Shown here: positions 35,166 to 43,716 of the stretch, piece by piece
How positions within the stretch are numbered: the stretch's first letter is position 1
How the letters are laid out: the number at the start of each line of letters is the position of its first letter
NCBI GenBank assembly: GCA_016845305.1
Contig: JAERSW010000045.1
Span: 19,322 to 83,321 of the forward strand
Length of the DNA: 64,000 nucleotides
Source of the DNA: Acidimicrobiales bacterium
GTDB taxonomy: Bacteria; Actinomycetota; Acidimicrobiia; Acidimicrobiales; MedAcidi-G1
Direction: 5' to 3'
Notes under the pieces: model-generated
The model's database searches: none
What the model was told of the DNA's origin: nothing
What the model saw: the letters and a program-made list of their open reading frames with translations, nothing else
Program-made: the position numbers and the translations under genes

Positions 35166-36454
35166 GTGCGTCCTCCCCCATCCGTCCGGTCCGGCAGTCG
35201 GACGCCGATCCGGTCCTGGTCGATCAGTCGGTACGGGCTGGCCACGCCCTTGGCGATGGCGTCCCACGTCGGGTAGTCGAGGTAGCCGGGGTCGGCCGAC
35301 CCGTCCGGTCCGAGACCGTAGAACGTGTCGCGCTCGTACACGTTCAACGGACGACCCGTCCGGATGCGCTCGGGGAGGTCCGGGTTGGCGAGGAACCATC
35401 GTCCGAAGGCCACGGCGTCATAGGCGCCGGCCTCGATGGCCGCCGACGCCGACGGCGGCGTGAACCCTCCGGCACCCAGCAGTGCGCCGTCGAACAGGTC
35501 GCGGTAACGGCCGTTGCGCAGCGGCGGCATCTCGTCGAGCGGTCCCCCGGCCAGGCCCGCCACCCGCGGTTCGGTGAGCAGCAGGTAGGCGAGGCCACGG
35601 CCGGCCAGCCCCTCCACGGCGTGGCCGTAGGTGGCCTCCGGGTCCGTGCACGTGGCGCCGAAGAAAGCGTGCCCGTCGTGCGGGCCGTCGCCGGGCGCGG
35701 GCTGGGGCGAGAGACGCACCCCGACGCGCCCCTCCCCCACTTCGTCGACCAGCGCGTCGACCACCTCGAACAGGAAGCGGCAGCGGTTCGCCGCCGACCC
35801 GCCGTACCGGTCGGTCCGCCGGTTCACCCCGTCGCAGAGGAACTGGTCGACCAGGTAGCCGTGGGCGCCGTGCACCTCCACGGCGTCGAAGCCGGCCCGG
35901 ACGGCCCGGGCCGCGGCGGCCCGGTAGTCGTCGACCACCCGGGCCACCTCGTCGGTGTCGAGCGCCCGGGGCACGGCCGCGGTGTCGTCCCAGCCGTAGT
36001 CGCCGGCGGCCCCATCGGCCGGAAGGGCAATCGCCGATGATGACACCGTCGGCACGGGTAGCCCAGAGGCGGCGACCAGTGGGTGGTCGGCGATGCCGGG
36101 CTGGGCGATCCGGCCGGCGTGGAGCAGCTGGCACGAGATGAGGCCGCCACGGTCGTGGACGCCGGCGACCACGTCGGCCCACCGGCCTTCTTGTTCGTCG
36201 GTCCACAGGCCGGTCACGTGGCCACCGTTGACGCGGACCCGGTCGTAGATCGACCACACCGGCGTGCCCTCCGGCGACACCTGGACGGCCTCGGTGACGA
36301 GCAGGCCGCTGTCCGACGCCCGTTCCCGGTAGTAGGCGGCCGTGGCCGGCGTGGGCGCCAGCGTGTCGGGGTGCGCCCGGCAGCGGGTCAGCGGCGCCAG
36401 GACGATCCGGTGCGCCATCCGGAGGCGACCGGCGCGGAACGGGAGGTGGAGCAC
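35162..36454 (-). CDS. Old Yellow Enzyme family alkene reductase
   Basis: A 430-residue FMN-dependent NAD(P)H oxidoreductase. The barrel start is RIVLAPLTRCRA near residue 16. The substrate-binding EVHGAHGYLVDQFLCDGVNRRTDRYGG block near 193-219 is diagnostic, and GAGGFTPPSA near 325 binds FMN phosphate. These enzymes reduce electron-poor C=C bonds or nitro groups. Starts with GTG at 36454, 28 bp after the PhyH gene. The coupled MOSC protein suggests a shared reductive detoxification or catabolic step. Confidence 0.9.
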   Translation of the reverse strand: MLHLPFRAGRLRMAHRIVLAPLTRCRAHPDTLAPTPATAAYYRERASDSGLLVTEAVQVSPEGTPVWSIYDRVRVNGGHVTGLWTDEQEGRWADVVAGVHDRGGLISCQLLHAGRIAQPGIADHPLVAASGLPVPTVSSSAIALPADGAAGDYGWDDTAAVPRALDTDEVARVVDDYRAAAARAVRAGFDAVEVHGAHGYLVDQFLCDGVNRRTDRYGGSAANRCRFLFEVVDALVDEVGEGRVGVRLSPQPAPGDGPHDGHAFFGATCTDPEATYGHAVEGLAGRGLAYLLLTEPRVAGLAGGPLDEMPPLRNGRYRDLFDGALLGAGGFTPPSASAAIEAGAYDAVAFGRWFLANPDLPERIRTGRPLNVYERDTFYGLGPDGSADPGYLDYPTWDAIAKGVASPYRLIDQDRIGVRLPDRTDGGGRT

Positions 36455-36482
36455 GGCGACGTTCCCGGCGGTCCGTCGGGCC

Positions 36483-37316
36483 TCAGATGGTCCGCCGGTC
36501 GGTGCGGGCGCCCTCGTAGATGATGGTGCGCATGGCCGCGGCCGCCTGCTCGAAGAAGGGGACGGTTGCGGGGTCCATGGCGACGCTCGGACGGGGGCAG
36601 TGGGCGAAGTTGCCGAACCCGTCGGTGCCGCGGACGAGCGCGGCGGCGTCCCAGTCGACCTTGGTCTGTCGCGTCGACGTCGGCATGTAGTGCATCGACA
36701 GGCCGATGCGACGCTCCGTCGTCGTGTTGGGCCCCGAACCGTGGGCGGTGCGCACGTCGTGGAAGGACGCCTGCCCCGGCGCCAGTGGCATGGCCACCGG
36801 ATCGTGATCGGCAGGGTCGATGGCGAGCTCCTGGCCGCGGCTCAGCAGGTTGTCGGCGGCATAGGTCTCGCGGTGTCCGATGGCCTGCCGGTGGCTGCCG
36901 GGGATCACCGACATGCAGCCGGCGTCCTCGCCGGCCGGCGACAGGGCCAGCCAGACGCTGACGAGGCGGTCGTCGTCGAGCCCCCAGTACTCGAAGTCCT
37001 GGTGCCAGCCGACGTAGCTGGCGCTGCCGGGCTCCTTGATCCAGAAGATGGTGTTCCAGCACAGCAGGTCGGGGCCGATCAGGTCCTCGATGGCGTCCAG
37101 CAACCGGGGATGGCGCATCAGGTCGTCGACCCACGGCATGAGGATGTGGGCGCCGGATCGGTGGACCGGCCCGAGCGAGCCGCCCATCGACGCCTCCCAG
37201 GCCTCGAGCGCGACCCGAGCGGCCGCCACCTCGCCGGCGTCGAGCAGGTCGAATGGCGACAACCAGCCACTGGTGCGGTAGGCGTCCACCTGTTCGGTCT
37301 GGAGGATCCGGGGCAC
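36483..37316 (-). CDS. Phytanoyl-CoA dioxygenase (PhyH) family protein
   Basis: A 277-residue Fe(II)/2-oxoglutarate hydroxylase. It has GWHQDFEYWG near 108 (HxD), VIPGSHRQAIG near 142, and the distal RTAHGSGPNTT near 200 with the RRIGLSM arginine after it. The HQD motif favours hydroxylation over chlorination. GTG at 37316 is chosen over the longer frame from 37382 because TACCCT lies 7 nt upstream and the family start follows. It probably heads an operon with the reductase and MOSC protein. Substrate unknown; it is one of two PhyH proteins in the window. Confidence 0.9.
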   Translation of the reverse strand: MPRILQTEQVDAYRTSGWLSPFDLLDAGEVAAARVALEAWEASMGGSLGPVHRSGAHILMPWVDDLMRHPRLLDAIEDLIGPDLLCWNTIFWIKEPGSASYVGWHQDFEYWGLDDDRLVSVWLALSPAGEDAGCMSVIPGSHRQAIGHRETYAADNLLSRGQELAIDPADHDPVAMPLAPGQASFHDVRTAHGSGPNTTTERRIGLSMHYMPTSTRQTKVDWDAAALVRGTDGFGNFAHCPRPSVAMDPATVPFFEQAAAAMRTIIYEGARTDRRTI

Positions 37317-37323
37317 GGCCCGG

Positions 37324-37329
37324 AGGGTA
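37324..37329 (-). promoter_or_regulatory. Leaderless -10 (TACCCT) for the PhyH gene
   Basis: Minus strand reads TACCCT, 7 nt, GTG at 37316. This decides between two in-frame starts. Confidence 0.55.
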
Positions 37330-37378
37330 GGTCCGGAGGCCCACCGGTACCGGATTCGGCACCCTGCGCCGAGACCGG

Positions 37379-38329
37379 TCACTCCGCGAACAGGGCGTCC
37401 TGGATCGGCGTCGCCGGCGGCACGACCGGCTCCGGGGCGTCCGGTGCGGAGAGGACGGCATCGAGGCCGTCGACCGACCGGAGTTCGGTGGCGCCACGGC
37501 CAGCAAGCGCCGCGTTGCCCGGGCCCTCCCCCTCACCCCGCCAGACCAGGACGCGGCCGAAGCCCTGACGGAGGGCCTCGGTTGCCCCGGCCCACGTGCC
37601 ACCGGCGTCCTCGTCGGTGGCCACGACCACCGTCGCCGAGGCCAGGGCGTAGACGACCTTGTTGCGACCCATGGCGTTGCCGACGCTGAACGGTGCCTCC
37701 GGCCCGTAGGGCGTGGCGAACACGGCAGTCCCATCGAGGACGGTCGTGCGGACCTCGGGGCGTCGCAGGGTCCGGGTCAGCGAATCGGCGAGGACCGCCA
37801 CCACGCGACCACCCGCCTCCCACGCCGCGTTCATCGCGATCTGGTCGACGCCCCGGGCACCGCCGGACACCAGGCCGTGGCCCGCAGCCACGCTGCGTCG
37901 GGCGATCGACGCCGCCACGTCCGCCCCCGCCTCGTCGACCCCGCGGCTCCCGACCACGCCGACCGCCGGCCCCACGAGCAGCCCGGGATCGCCGGCCACG
38001 TGGAGGAGGACCGGTGCCCGGTCGCCCAGCCTCTCCCGGAGGCGCTGCGGGTAGCCGTCGTCGTGGACGGTGACCGTCCGGACGCCCGACTCCTCGTACC
38101 GGTCCAACTCGAAGGCCAGGGCCACCGACCGGTCGAAGAGGCGGGTGAGGCGTTCGGCCAGCTCCGGGGCGAAGCCGTCGGCCACCAGGTCGTCGACCGT
38201 CCGACCGAGGAGCCCGCCGGGTGGTTCGGGCAACGCCCAGAACTCCGAGGCCTTCAGCGTGTCGTGGCCGTCGCCGGCGATCCGGCTCACCAACAGGGCG
38301 GTGGCCAACGAGTCGGCCGAACGGGTCAC
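37379..38329 (-). CDS. DprA-like (SLOG/Rossmann) DNA-processing family protein
   Basis: A 316-residue protein with an N-terminal helical part (about 1-100) and a DprA/SLOG Rossmann domain. The core shows VGVVGSRGVDEAG near 122-134, GLVSGGARGVDQIAMNAAW near 152-170 and GGTWAGATEAL near 241. Canonical DprA has GIDxxAH here; this protein has methionine in place of that histidine. The C-terminal winged helix of many DprA proteins is absent. DprA loads RecA on single-stranded DNA during transformation. Start GTG overlaps the RecQ-like gene by four bases (GTGA), so the two are surely a unit. It may act in DNA uptake, repair or defence; the role is inferred. Confidence 0.85.
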   Translation of the reverse strand: MTRSADSLATALLVSRIAGDGHDTLKASEFWALPEPPGGLLGRTVDDLVADGFAPELAERLTRLFDRSVALAFELDRYEESGVRTVTVHDDGYPQRLRERLGDRAPVLLHVAGDPGLLVGPAVGVVGSRGVDEAGADVAASIARRSVAAGHGLVSGGARGVDQIAMNAAWEAGGRVVAVLADSLTRTLRRPEVRTTVLDGTAVFATPYGPEAPFSVGNAMGRNKVVYALASATVVVATDEDAGGTWAGATEALRQGFGRVLVWRGEGEGPGNAALAGRGATELRSVDGLDAVLSAPDAPEPVVPPATPIQDALFAE

Positions 38330-40398
38330 GTCGATCGACCTGCCGCGTCGGCCAGGGCGAGCGGGTGCACGGGACCGGAACCGGCTTCACGAAGGGCCCG
38401 GCCGACCACGGTCAGCGTCCACCTCGAGTCCACCACGTCATCCAGGAGGAGCACCGGGGCGTCGTCGACCGGGCCGTTCACAGCGAACGCCCCGTCGACG
38501 TTGGCGAACTGGGTGGCACTGTTCCGCATCTCCTTCTGGGGCTGGCGCGGTTCGACGCGCTCGGCCACCTCCGCGAACCGTAGACCCACGGCGTCGGCCA
38601 GGCAGCGAGCCAGGTCCGGGAGGAGGGTCGGATGTCGGGCCGAGGGCACCACGGTCACCCAGCCGGGTGCCGGATCGGGCCCCCATCGGTCCAGGAGGGC
38701 CACCAGGGCTGCCACGAGGTCATCCGGGTAGCGCCCCGCCGCCCGACCCTCGGCGACGGCGCCTCCCCATCCCCCGTCACCCCATCGACTCAGGGCGCGG
38801 CCCTCCTCCACACGCAGCCCGGCCGGCAGGGTGCGCCCGACCGGTGCCTGCCTCCTCGGCTCGACCACCAGGAAGCCGCTCCGCAGGTGTTCGACGGCCG
38901 CGGCCACCAGGTCCCTCGGAAGATCCACGTCCAGAGATCGCCCGGTGCAGTTGTCGCACAGCCCACAGGGCGACCGGTCCGGGTCGTCGAGGGCCTGACA
39001 GAGGAACGACATCCGACAGCCCTCGGTGTCCGCATAACGGACCATCTCCTGCTGTTCGACGCGCCGTTGGCCGGTCACGTCCTCGGCCCGTCGGTGGTCG
39101 TACTCCCACGGGCGGAGCGTGCGCCGCCAGACGCTGCCATCGCGCTCCACGGCGCCCTCCACGTGGAGGGTGGTCAGGAGGTGCTGGAGGCGCTTGCGCT
39201 GGACGTTGTGGCGCTCCTCCAGCTCACGGAGGGTGAACCCGCTCGGGTTGGCCTCCAGGTCGGAGACGATCGTCGTGGCGTTGGCCGGATCCGGAAAGGC
39301 CGACTCGATGAAGAAGTCCTGGATGTCGACGTCCTCCCGACCGCGGAGCAGGACGCCGACCGACGAGCCCAACTGGCGTCCGGCACGACCCACCTGTTGG
39401 TAGTAGGCGATCGCCGAGGCCGGGGCCTGGTAGTGGACCACGAAGTGCAGGTCGGGCTTGTCGAAGCCCATGCCCAGGGCCACGGTGGCCACCACCACGT
39501 CCACCTCGTTGGCCAGGAGGCGTGCCTCGACGTCAGTCCGGCGCTCCGAGTCGAGACCTGCGTGGTACGCCACCGCGTCGATGTTCCGCGACCGCAGCCA
39601 GTCGGCCACCCGCTCGGCGTCGGCCACGGTCAGCGTGTAGACGATCCCCGACCCGCCGAGCCGAGGAATCGACTCGGCCAGCCAGGCCAGGCGTCGGGCC
39701 GGCTCCGGGACGTCGAGCACGTGGAGGGCCAGCCCGTCACGGCGGAGCGGGCCACGCAACGAGCCACGGGTCCCGAGCTGTGCGTCGACGTCGTCCACCA
39801 CGCGGTCGTTGGCCGTCGCCGTGCACCCCACGATGGGGACCCCCGGCGGCATCGACTCGACGGCCCGCACGATCCGCCGATAGTCAGGGCGGAAGTCGTG
39901 CCCCCAGTCGGAGATGCAGTGCGCCTCGTCGACGACCAGGAGGCCGACCCGACGCCCGACCGTCGTCAAGGTCGTGGTCCGGAACTCCTCATTCGCCAGC
40001 CGCTCGGGCGCCACCATGAGGACGTCGACCCGATCAGCGTCGAGATCGGAGACCACCTGGTCCCACTCGTCGCTGTTGGTGCTGTCGATCCGCTCGGCCC
40101 GGATCCCCATCCGCTCGGCGGCCAGCACCTGGTTGCGCATGAGGGCGAGCAGGGGCGACACCAGGAAGGTCGGGCCGGCACCGCGGTCGCGCAGCATCCG
40201 GGTGGCGATGAAGTAGACGGCGCTCTTGCCCCAGCCGGTCCGCTGGACCACGAAGACCCGCTCACGCAGCTCCACCACCCGGTGGATGGCCTCCAGTTGC
40301 TGGTCGTGGAACGTGGCGTCCTGCCGGCCCGTCAGGGTCCGCAGGTGGCCGAGTGCCTCCTCGTGGAACCCCTCGCTGATCCCGTCCGTGCCCGTCAT
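38326..40398 (-). CDS. RecQ-family DNA helicase fused to a ComF-like phosphoribosyltransferase domain
   Basis: A 690-residue protein. The superfamily 2 helicase core spans about 30-350 with Walker A QRTGWGKS (52-59), DEAHCISDWGHDF (157-169) and a motif VI-like QQVGRAGR near 340. A zinc-type cysteine cluster (C..C..CGLCDNC) lies near 455-480. No HRDC domain is seen. The last 150 residues look like a PRTase: VTVVPSARHPTLLPDLARCL near 585-605 and the PRPP loop VLLLDDVVDSRWTLT near 648-662. Its 3' end overlaps the DprA-like gene. The fold combination recurs in actinobacteria as far as I recall. Its activity is inferred. Confidence 0.88.
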   Translation of the reverse strand: MTGTDGISEGFHEEALGHLRTLTGRQDATFHDQQLEAIHRVVELRERVFVVQRTGWGKSAVYFIATRMLRDRGAGPTFLVSPLLALMRNQVLAAERMGIRAERIDSTNSDEWDQVVSDLDADRVDVLMVAPERLANEEFRTTTLTTVGRRVGLLVVDEAHCISDWGHDFRPDYRRIVRAVESMPPGVPIVGCTATANDRVVDDVDAQLGTRGSLRGPLRRDGLALHVLDVPEPARRLAWLAESIPRLGGSGIVYTLTVADAERVADWLRSRNIDAVAYHAGLDSERRTDVEARLLANEVDVVVATVALGMGFDKPDLHFVVHYQAPASAIAYYQQVGRAGRQLGSSVGVLLRGREDVDIQDFFIESAFPDPANATTIVSDLEANPSGFTLRELEERHNVQRKRLQHLLTTLHVEGAVERDGSVWRRTLRPWEYDHRRAEDVTGQRRVEQQEMVRYADTEGCRMSFLCQALDDPDRSPCGLCDNCTGRSLDVDLPRDLVAAAVEHLRSGFLVVEPRRQAPVGRTLPAGLRVEEGRALSRWGDGGWGGAVAEGRAAGRYPDDLVAALVALLDRWGPDPAPGWVTVVPSARHPTLLPDLARCLADAVGLRFAEVAERVEPRQPQKEMRNSATQFANVDGAFAVNGPVDDAPVLLLDDVVDSRWTLTVVGRALREAGSGPVHPLALADAAGRST

Positions 40399-40489
40399 GC
40401 CGCTGCCCCCTGGCCTCCCGCCGGATTCCCGTACCGGTCCGTCGGGCCGATTGTCACGGACGCCTGTGACAGCCTCCGCCGTCTGCCGG

Positions 40490-41251
40490 TCAGCCGCGGC
40501 CGACGAAGGGCATGTCGTTGGCCATCACGGTCATGGACAGCACGTTGGCGTCCAGCGGCAGGCTCGCCATGTGGACGACGGCAGCGCCGACGTTCGCGAG
40601 GTCCATGGTGGCCTCGGCCCGCACCGTGCCATCGGGCTGGAGGATCCCGGCCGCCATCTGCTCGACCATCTCCGACGCCGCGTTGCCGATGTCGATCTGC
40701 CCGCAGGCGACGCCGAGCCCCCGCCCGTCGAGCGACAGCGACTTCGTCAGGCCGGTGATGGCGTGCTTGGAGGCCGTGTAGGGCGCCGAGAACGGTCGGG
40801 GCGTCGTCGCCGACACCGACCCGTTGTTGATGATGCGGCCGCCCGACGGGTCCTGACGTCGCATCCGACCGAAGGCGGCCCGGGCACACAGGAACGAGCC
40901 CCGCAGGTTCACGGCCATCAGGTCGTCCCACGCCTCGACGGGAAGCTCGTCGATCGGCACCGGAGGGGCGGCGATCCCGGCGTTGTTGAACAGCAGGTCG
41001 ACCCGACCGAACCGGTCTTCGACGGTGTCGAAGAGCCGATCCACGTCGACCTCGTCGGCCACGTCGGCGACCACGGCGAGCCCGTCGCCGGGCAGGGCGG
41101 CCACGGTGGCGTCGAGGTCGGCGGCGGTGCGCCCACACACGACCACGACCCAGCCGTCGGCCGACAGCGCCTCGGCCACGGCCCGGCCGATGCCCCGGCC
41201 ACCGCCGGTCACCACGGCGATCCGGCCCGCCCCGGACCTCGCGTCCTTCAT
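40490..41251 (-). CDS. Short-chain dehydrogenase/reductase
   Basis: A 253-residue classical SDR. The cofactor loop VVTGGGRGIGRAV lies near residues 13-25, NNAGIA near 90, and the catalytic Ser-Tyr-Lys as NGSVSATTPRPFSAPYTASK near 140-160. ATG at 41251 overlaps the stop of the isomerase gene by four bases (ATGA), so both serve one pathway. A longer frame starting at 41284 is less likely. Substrate unknown; pairing with a hydroxypyruvate-isomerase-type enzyme suggests a small hydroxy acid or sugar alcohol. Confidence 0.9.
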   Translation of the reverse strand: MKDARSGAGRIAVVTGGGRGIGRAVAEALSADGWVVVVCGRTAADLDATVAALPGDGLAVVADVADEVDVDRLFDTVEDRFGRVDLLFNNAGIAAPPVPIDELPVEAWDDLMAVNLRGSFLCARAAFGRMRRQDPSGGRIINNGSVSATTPRPFSAPYTASKHAITGLTKSLSLDGRGLGVACGQIDIGNAASEMVEQMAAGILQPDGTVRAEATMDLANVGAAVVHMASLPLDANVLSMTVMANDMPFVGRG

Positions 41252-42030
41252 GCCGCCCTCCCGGCCAGCCAGGGCGACAACCACGCCAGGCCGGCCTCCA
41301 GGTCACCCCGCGGCCGGTACTCGGCGGCGAAGTACCCGCCGTAATCGGCAGCGATGGCGGGGATCAGGGCGGCGCAGTCCAGATCGCCGGCGTCGGGCTC
41401 GCCGCGGTCCGGGTACGCGGCGATCTGCACGTGGCCCAGCCGGTCGCCGAGCCGACCGGCGGCGTCGAGCACGTCGTCGCCCATGTCGACCACGTGGAAG
41501 AAGTCGAGGATGACCCGGACCACGTCCGGCACGCCGTCGAACCGCAGGGCGTCGATGGTCTCGACGGCCTGGTCGACGGCGTGGAGGTGGTAGCCGTCGA
41601 AGGCGTTGGTGGTGATCGGCTCCACGAGGACGGTGAGGTCGTGCTCCTGGGCCCGGTCGGCGGCGTACGCCAGGTTGGAACGGTAGGTCGCCTCCGCACC
41701 ATCGATCCGGCCGGACCGTCCGGCCATCACGTGGACCGTCGGACACCCGATGGCCACCGCGTACTCGACGGCCCGGTCGACGTCGTCCCGGGCCTCGGCC
41801 TCCCGCCCCGGAATGGCACCCAGGCCGAACTCCGGACCCGAATGGTCGGTGTTGAGCCCCAGCATGGGGAGGCCGACCTCATCCAGGGCGGCCCGCACGG
41901 CGACCGGGTCCTCGCCGTAGGGCATGTGGCACTCCACGGCGTCGAAGCCAGCAGCGGCCGCCGCACGGATGCCGTCGGGAAGCGTCCGGTCGGTCCACAG
42001 GAACCCCAGGTTGGCGGCGAACCTGATCAC
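41248..42030 (-). CDS. Hydroxypyruvate isomerase-like TIM-barrel enzyme
   Basis: A 260-residue sugar-phosphate isomerase/epimerase-fold protein. RFAANLGFLWTDR at the N-terminus, LVEPITTNAFDGYHL near 137-151 and HVQIAAYPDRGEPDAGDLD near 198-216 follow the Hyi pattern. Divalent metal ligands are expected at E139, D172, H198 and E238. Hyi converts hydroxypyruvate to tartronate semialdehyde, though many relatives act on other ketoses. GTG start at 42030. Coupled with the SDR. Confidence 0.83.
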   Translation of the reverse strand: MIRFAANLGFLWTDRTLPDGIRAAAAAGFDAVECHMPYGEDPVAVRAALDEVGLPMLGLNTDHSGPEFGLGAIPGREAEARDDVDRAVEYAVAIGCPTVHVMAGRSGRIDGAEATYRSNLAYAADRAQEHDLTVLVEPITTNAFDGYHLHAVDQAVETIDALRFDGVPDVVRVILDFFHVVDMGDDVLDAAGRLGDRLGHVQIAAYPDRGEPDAGDLDCAALIPAIAADYGGYFAAEYRPRGDLEAGLAWLSPWLAGRAA

Positions 42031-42100
42031 GCCCCCATCCTGCCCGCGACCCGCCTGCCGGCGGGGAACCCGCCCGGCGGCATCACGGTGACCCGGGAGG

Positions 42101-42427
42101 TCAGCCTCCCGGCGGCCGGTAGTCGGCGCCCGAGGCCTTCTGTGCCGCGGCGTCGACGTCGGCCGGCGTGAGCAGCGGGGTCACGCTGATCCGGATCTTG
42201 TCGCTCGTCGATGCGGCCAGGCTGGCCGCCGCGGCCGAGGCGTCGTCGGGCAGTTCGCAGATGGCGATCACGTCGTCGTCGCCCCAGATGAAGTAGACGC
42301 TCTCGACGCTTCCCCCCATCGATTCGATCAGGCTGCTGGCCGCAGCGGCCCGGCCGGACCCGCCCTCGGCGATCAGTCCCTTGGCGCCTTCGGCCGTGTA
42401 CGAACCCCGGATCAGATAGTGCGGCAT
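42101..42427 (-). CDS. GYD domain protein
   Basis: A 108-residue single-domain protein with the GYD/ferredoxin-like dimeric barrel signature: an N-terminal LIRGSYTAEGAKGLIAEG, a central GDDDVIAICELPDD near 51-64 and a basic C-terminal tail. Function of the family is unknown. AAGGAG ahead of the ATG at 42427 is a strong ribosome binding site. It is divergent from the MFS gene across 42428-42557. Confidence 0.85.
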   Translation of the reverse strand: MPHYLIRGSYTAEGAKGLIAEGGSGRAAAASSLIESMGGSVESVYFIWGDDDVIAICELPDDASAAAASLAASTSDKIRISVTPLLTPADVDAAAQKASGADYRPPGG

Positions 42428-42544
42428 CGTGAAGCTCCTTCCACCTGTCGTCGGCGGGCGCCGACGGTCCTCCCATCAGAGCACGCCGACCCCCCAGCCG
42501 CCAACGGGCAGCACCGGTCCCCCGAGAGGACCGAGGGTCGCCGT

Positions 42545-42550
42545 TAGCGT
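42545..42550 (+). promoter_or_regulatory. Leaderless -10 (TAGCGT) for the MFS transporter
   Basis: TAGCGT, 7 nt, GTG at 42558. It decides the start against longer upstream frames. Confidence 0.55.
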
Positions 42551-42557
42551 CGCCGGC

Positions 42558-43709
42558 GTGGAGGTCGAGCCCCGGAGGAGCCATCGCACGCTGGTCGGCT
42601 GCGTCCTGCTGAGCGGGGCGTTGGGCACGATCCATGCCTGGAGCCTCTTCCTCCGGCCCCTCGAAGCCCACCTGGACGTCGGACGGGGCCGGACCAGCTC
42701 CATCTATTCGGTGGCGCTCCTGGCCATCACCGTGGCGGTCCTCGTGGGCCACCGCCTCTTTCCACGCCTACCGGGGGGTGGCGTGACCCTGCTCTCCGCC
42801 GGTGGTGGCACCCTCGGCCTGCTGGTCGCTGCCGGTGCCGACTCCTGGCCCACCCTCCTCGCCGGCTACGGAGTCCTGTTCGGCCTCGCCAACGGCCTCG
42901 GATACGCCTTCGCCCTCCAACGAGCCGCCGAGGCCGATCCCGACACCGGTGGGCGGGCCATGGCCCTGGTCACCGCTGCCTACGCCCTGGGAGCCGCCAC
43001 GGCCGGTGTCGGCCTGGCCGGCGTGGTCGACGTCCACGGCGCCGGGCGGGGCCTTCGGGTCCTGGCGCTCGCCGTCGGCATGGCCGGAGCGGCCGCGGCG
43101 ACGCTGGTCGGCCGGAACCGCTCTCCCCTCCCGGACCGCCCGTCGGCTTCGGCGACCGGAGTCGACCGCCGGGGCCTCTTCCGGTTCTGGCTGGCCTACG
43201 GGCTGGCGGTACTGGCCGGGCTCACCGTCCTCGGACACGCGGCGGCCATCGTGGACCAGGTCGGTGGCACCGGGGACGCCGCGGTGACGACGGCCAACTT
43301 CGCCAGTGCCGCCGGCGGGCTCTCGGTGGCCGCAGCGCTCGGTCGGACCAGCCACCGGCGCCTCGCCGTCGGGCTTCCGGTGGCCACCTCCGTCCTGGCC
43401 TCGGCCGGGGCCATGGTGGCGACCGCTCCCGTGACGGCCACGGTGGTCCCGGGCGTGGCCCTCGCCTACGGATCGATCATCGCCCTCTACCCGGCCATCG
43501 TCCGCGACAGGTACGGCCCGGACGGCTACCCGGCCGCCTATGGACGGGTGTTCACGGCATGGGGCGTCGCCGGACTGGTCGGACCCCTCGGCGCAGGCAC
43601 CCTCTTCGACGCGACGGGCGGCTACCGACTCCCCCTGCTGCTGGCCTCCGTGGCCGCAGCCGCCTCGGCCCTCGTCGCCCGACGGGAGGCCGGCAGGCGG
43701 GGCGACTGA
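42558..43709 (+). CDS. MFS transporter, oxalate/formate antiporter-like
   Basis: A 383-residue membrane carrier with about 12 predicted spans. The N-terminal GALGTIHAWSLFLRPLE resembles OFA-family transporters, and the late YGSIIALYPAIVRDRYG and GVAGLVGPLGAGTLFDATGG segments support this. OFA members exchange small mono- and dicarboxylates. GTG at 42558 is fixed by the leaderless -10. Partner genes are not obvious. Substrate not assigned. Confidence 0.8.
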   Translation: MEVEPRRSHRTLVGCVLLSGALGTIHAWSLFLRPLEAHLDVGRGRTSSIYSVALLAITVAVLVGHRLFPRLPGGGVTLLSAGGGTLGLLVAAGADSWPTLLAGYGVLFGLANGLGYAFALQRAAEADPDTGGRAMALVTAAYALGAATAGVGLAGVVDVHGAGRGLRVLALAVGMAGAAAATLVGRNRSPLPDRPSASATGVDRRGLFRFWLAYGLAVLAGLTVLGHAAAIVDQVGGTGDAAVTTANFASAAGGLSVAAALGRTSHRRLAVGLPVATSVLASAGAMVATAPVTATVVPGVALAYGSIIALYPAIVRDRYGPDGYPAAYGRVFTAWGVAGLVGPLGAGTLFDATGGYRLPLLLASVAAAASALVARREAGRRGD

Positions 43710-43716
43710 GGCCCGT

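Noticed and set aside
36483..37316. SyrB2-like halogenase
   Set aside because: The facial triad is HQD; halogenases replace the aspartate with Ala or Gly.
36483..37382. Longer PhyH protein starting with GTG at 37382
   Set aside because: The extra 22 residues have no family match and include the -10 hexamer that fits the start at 37316.
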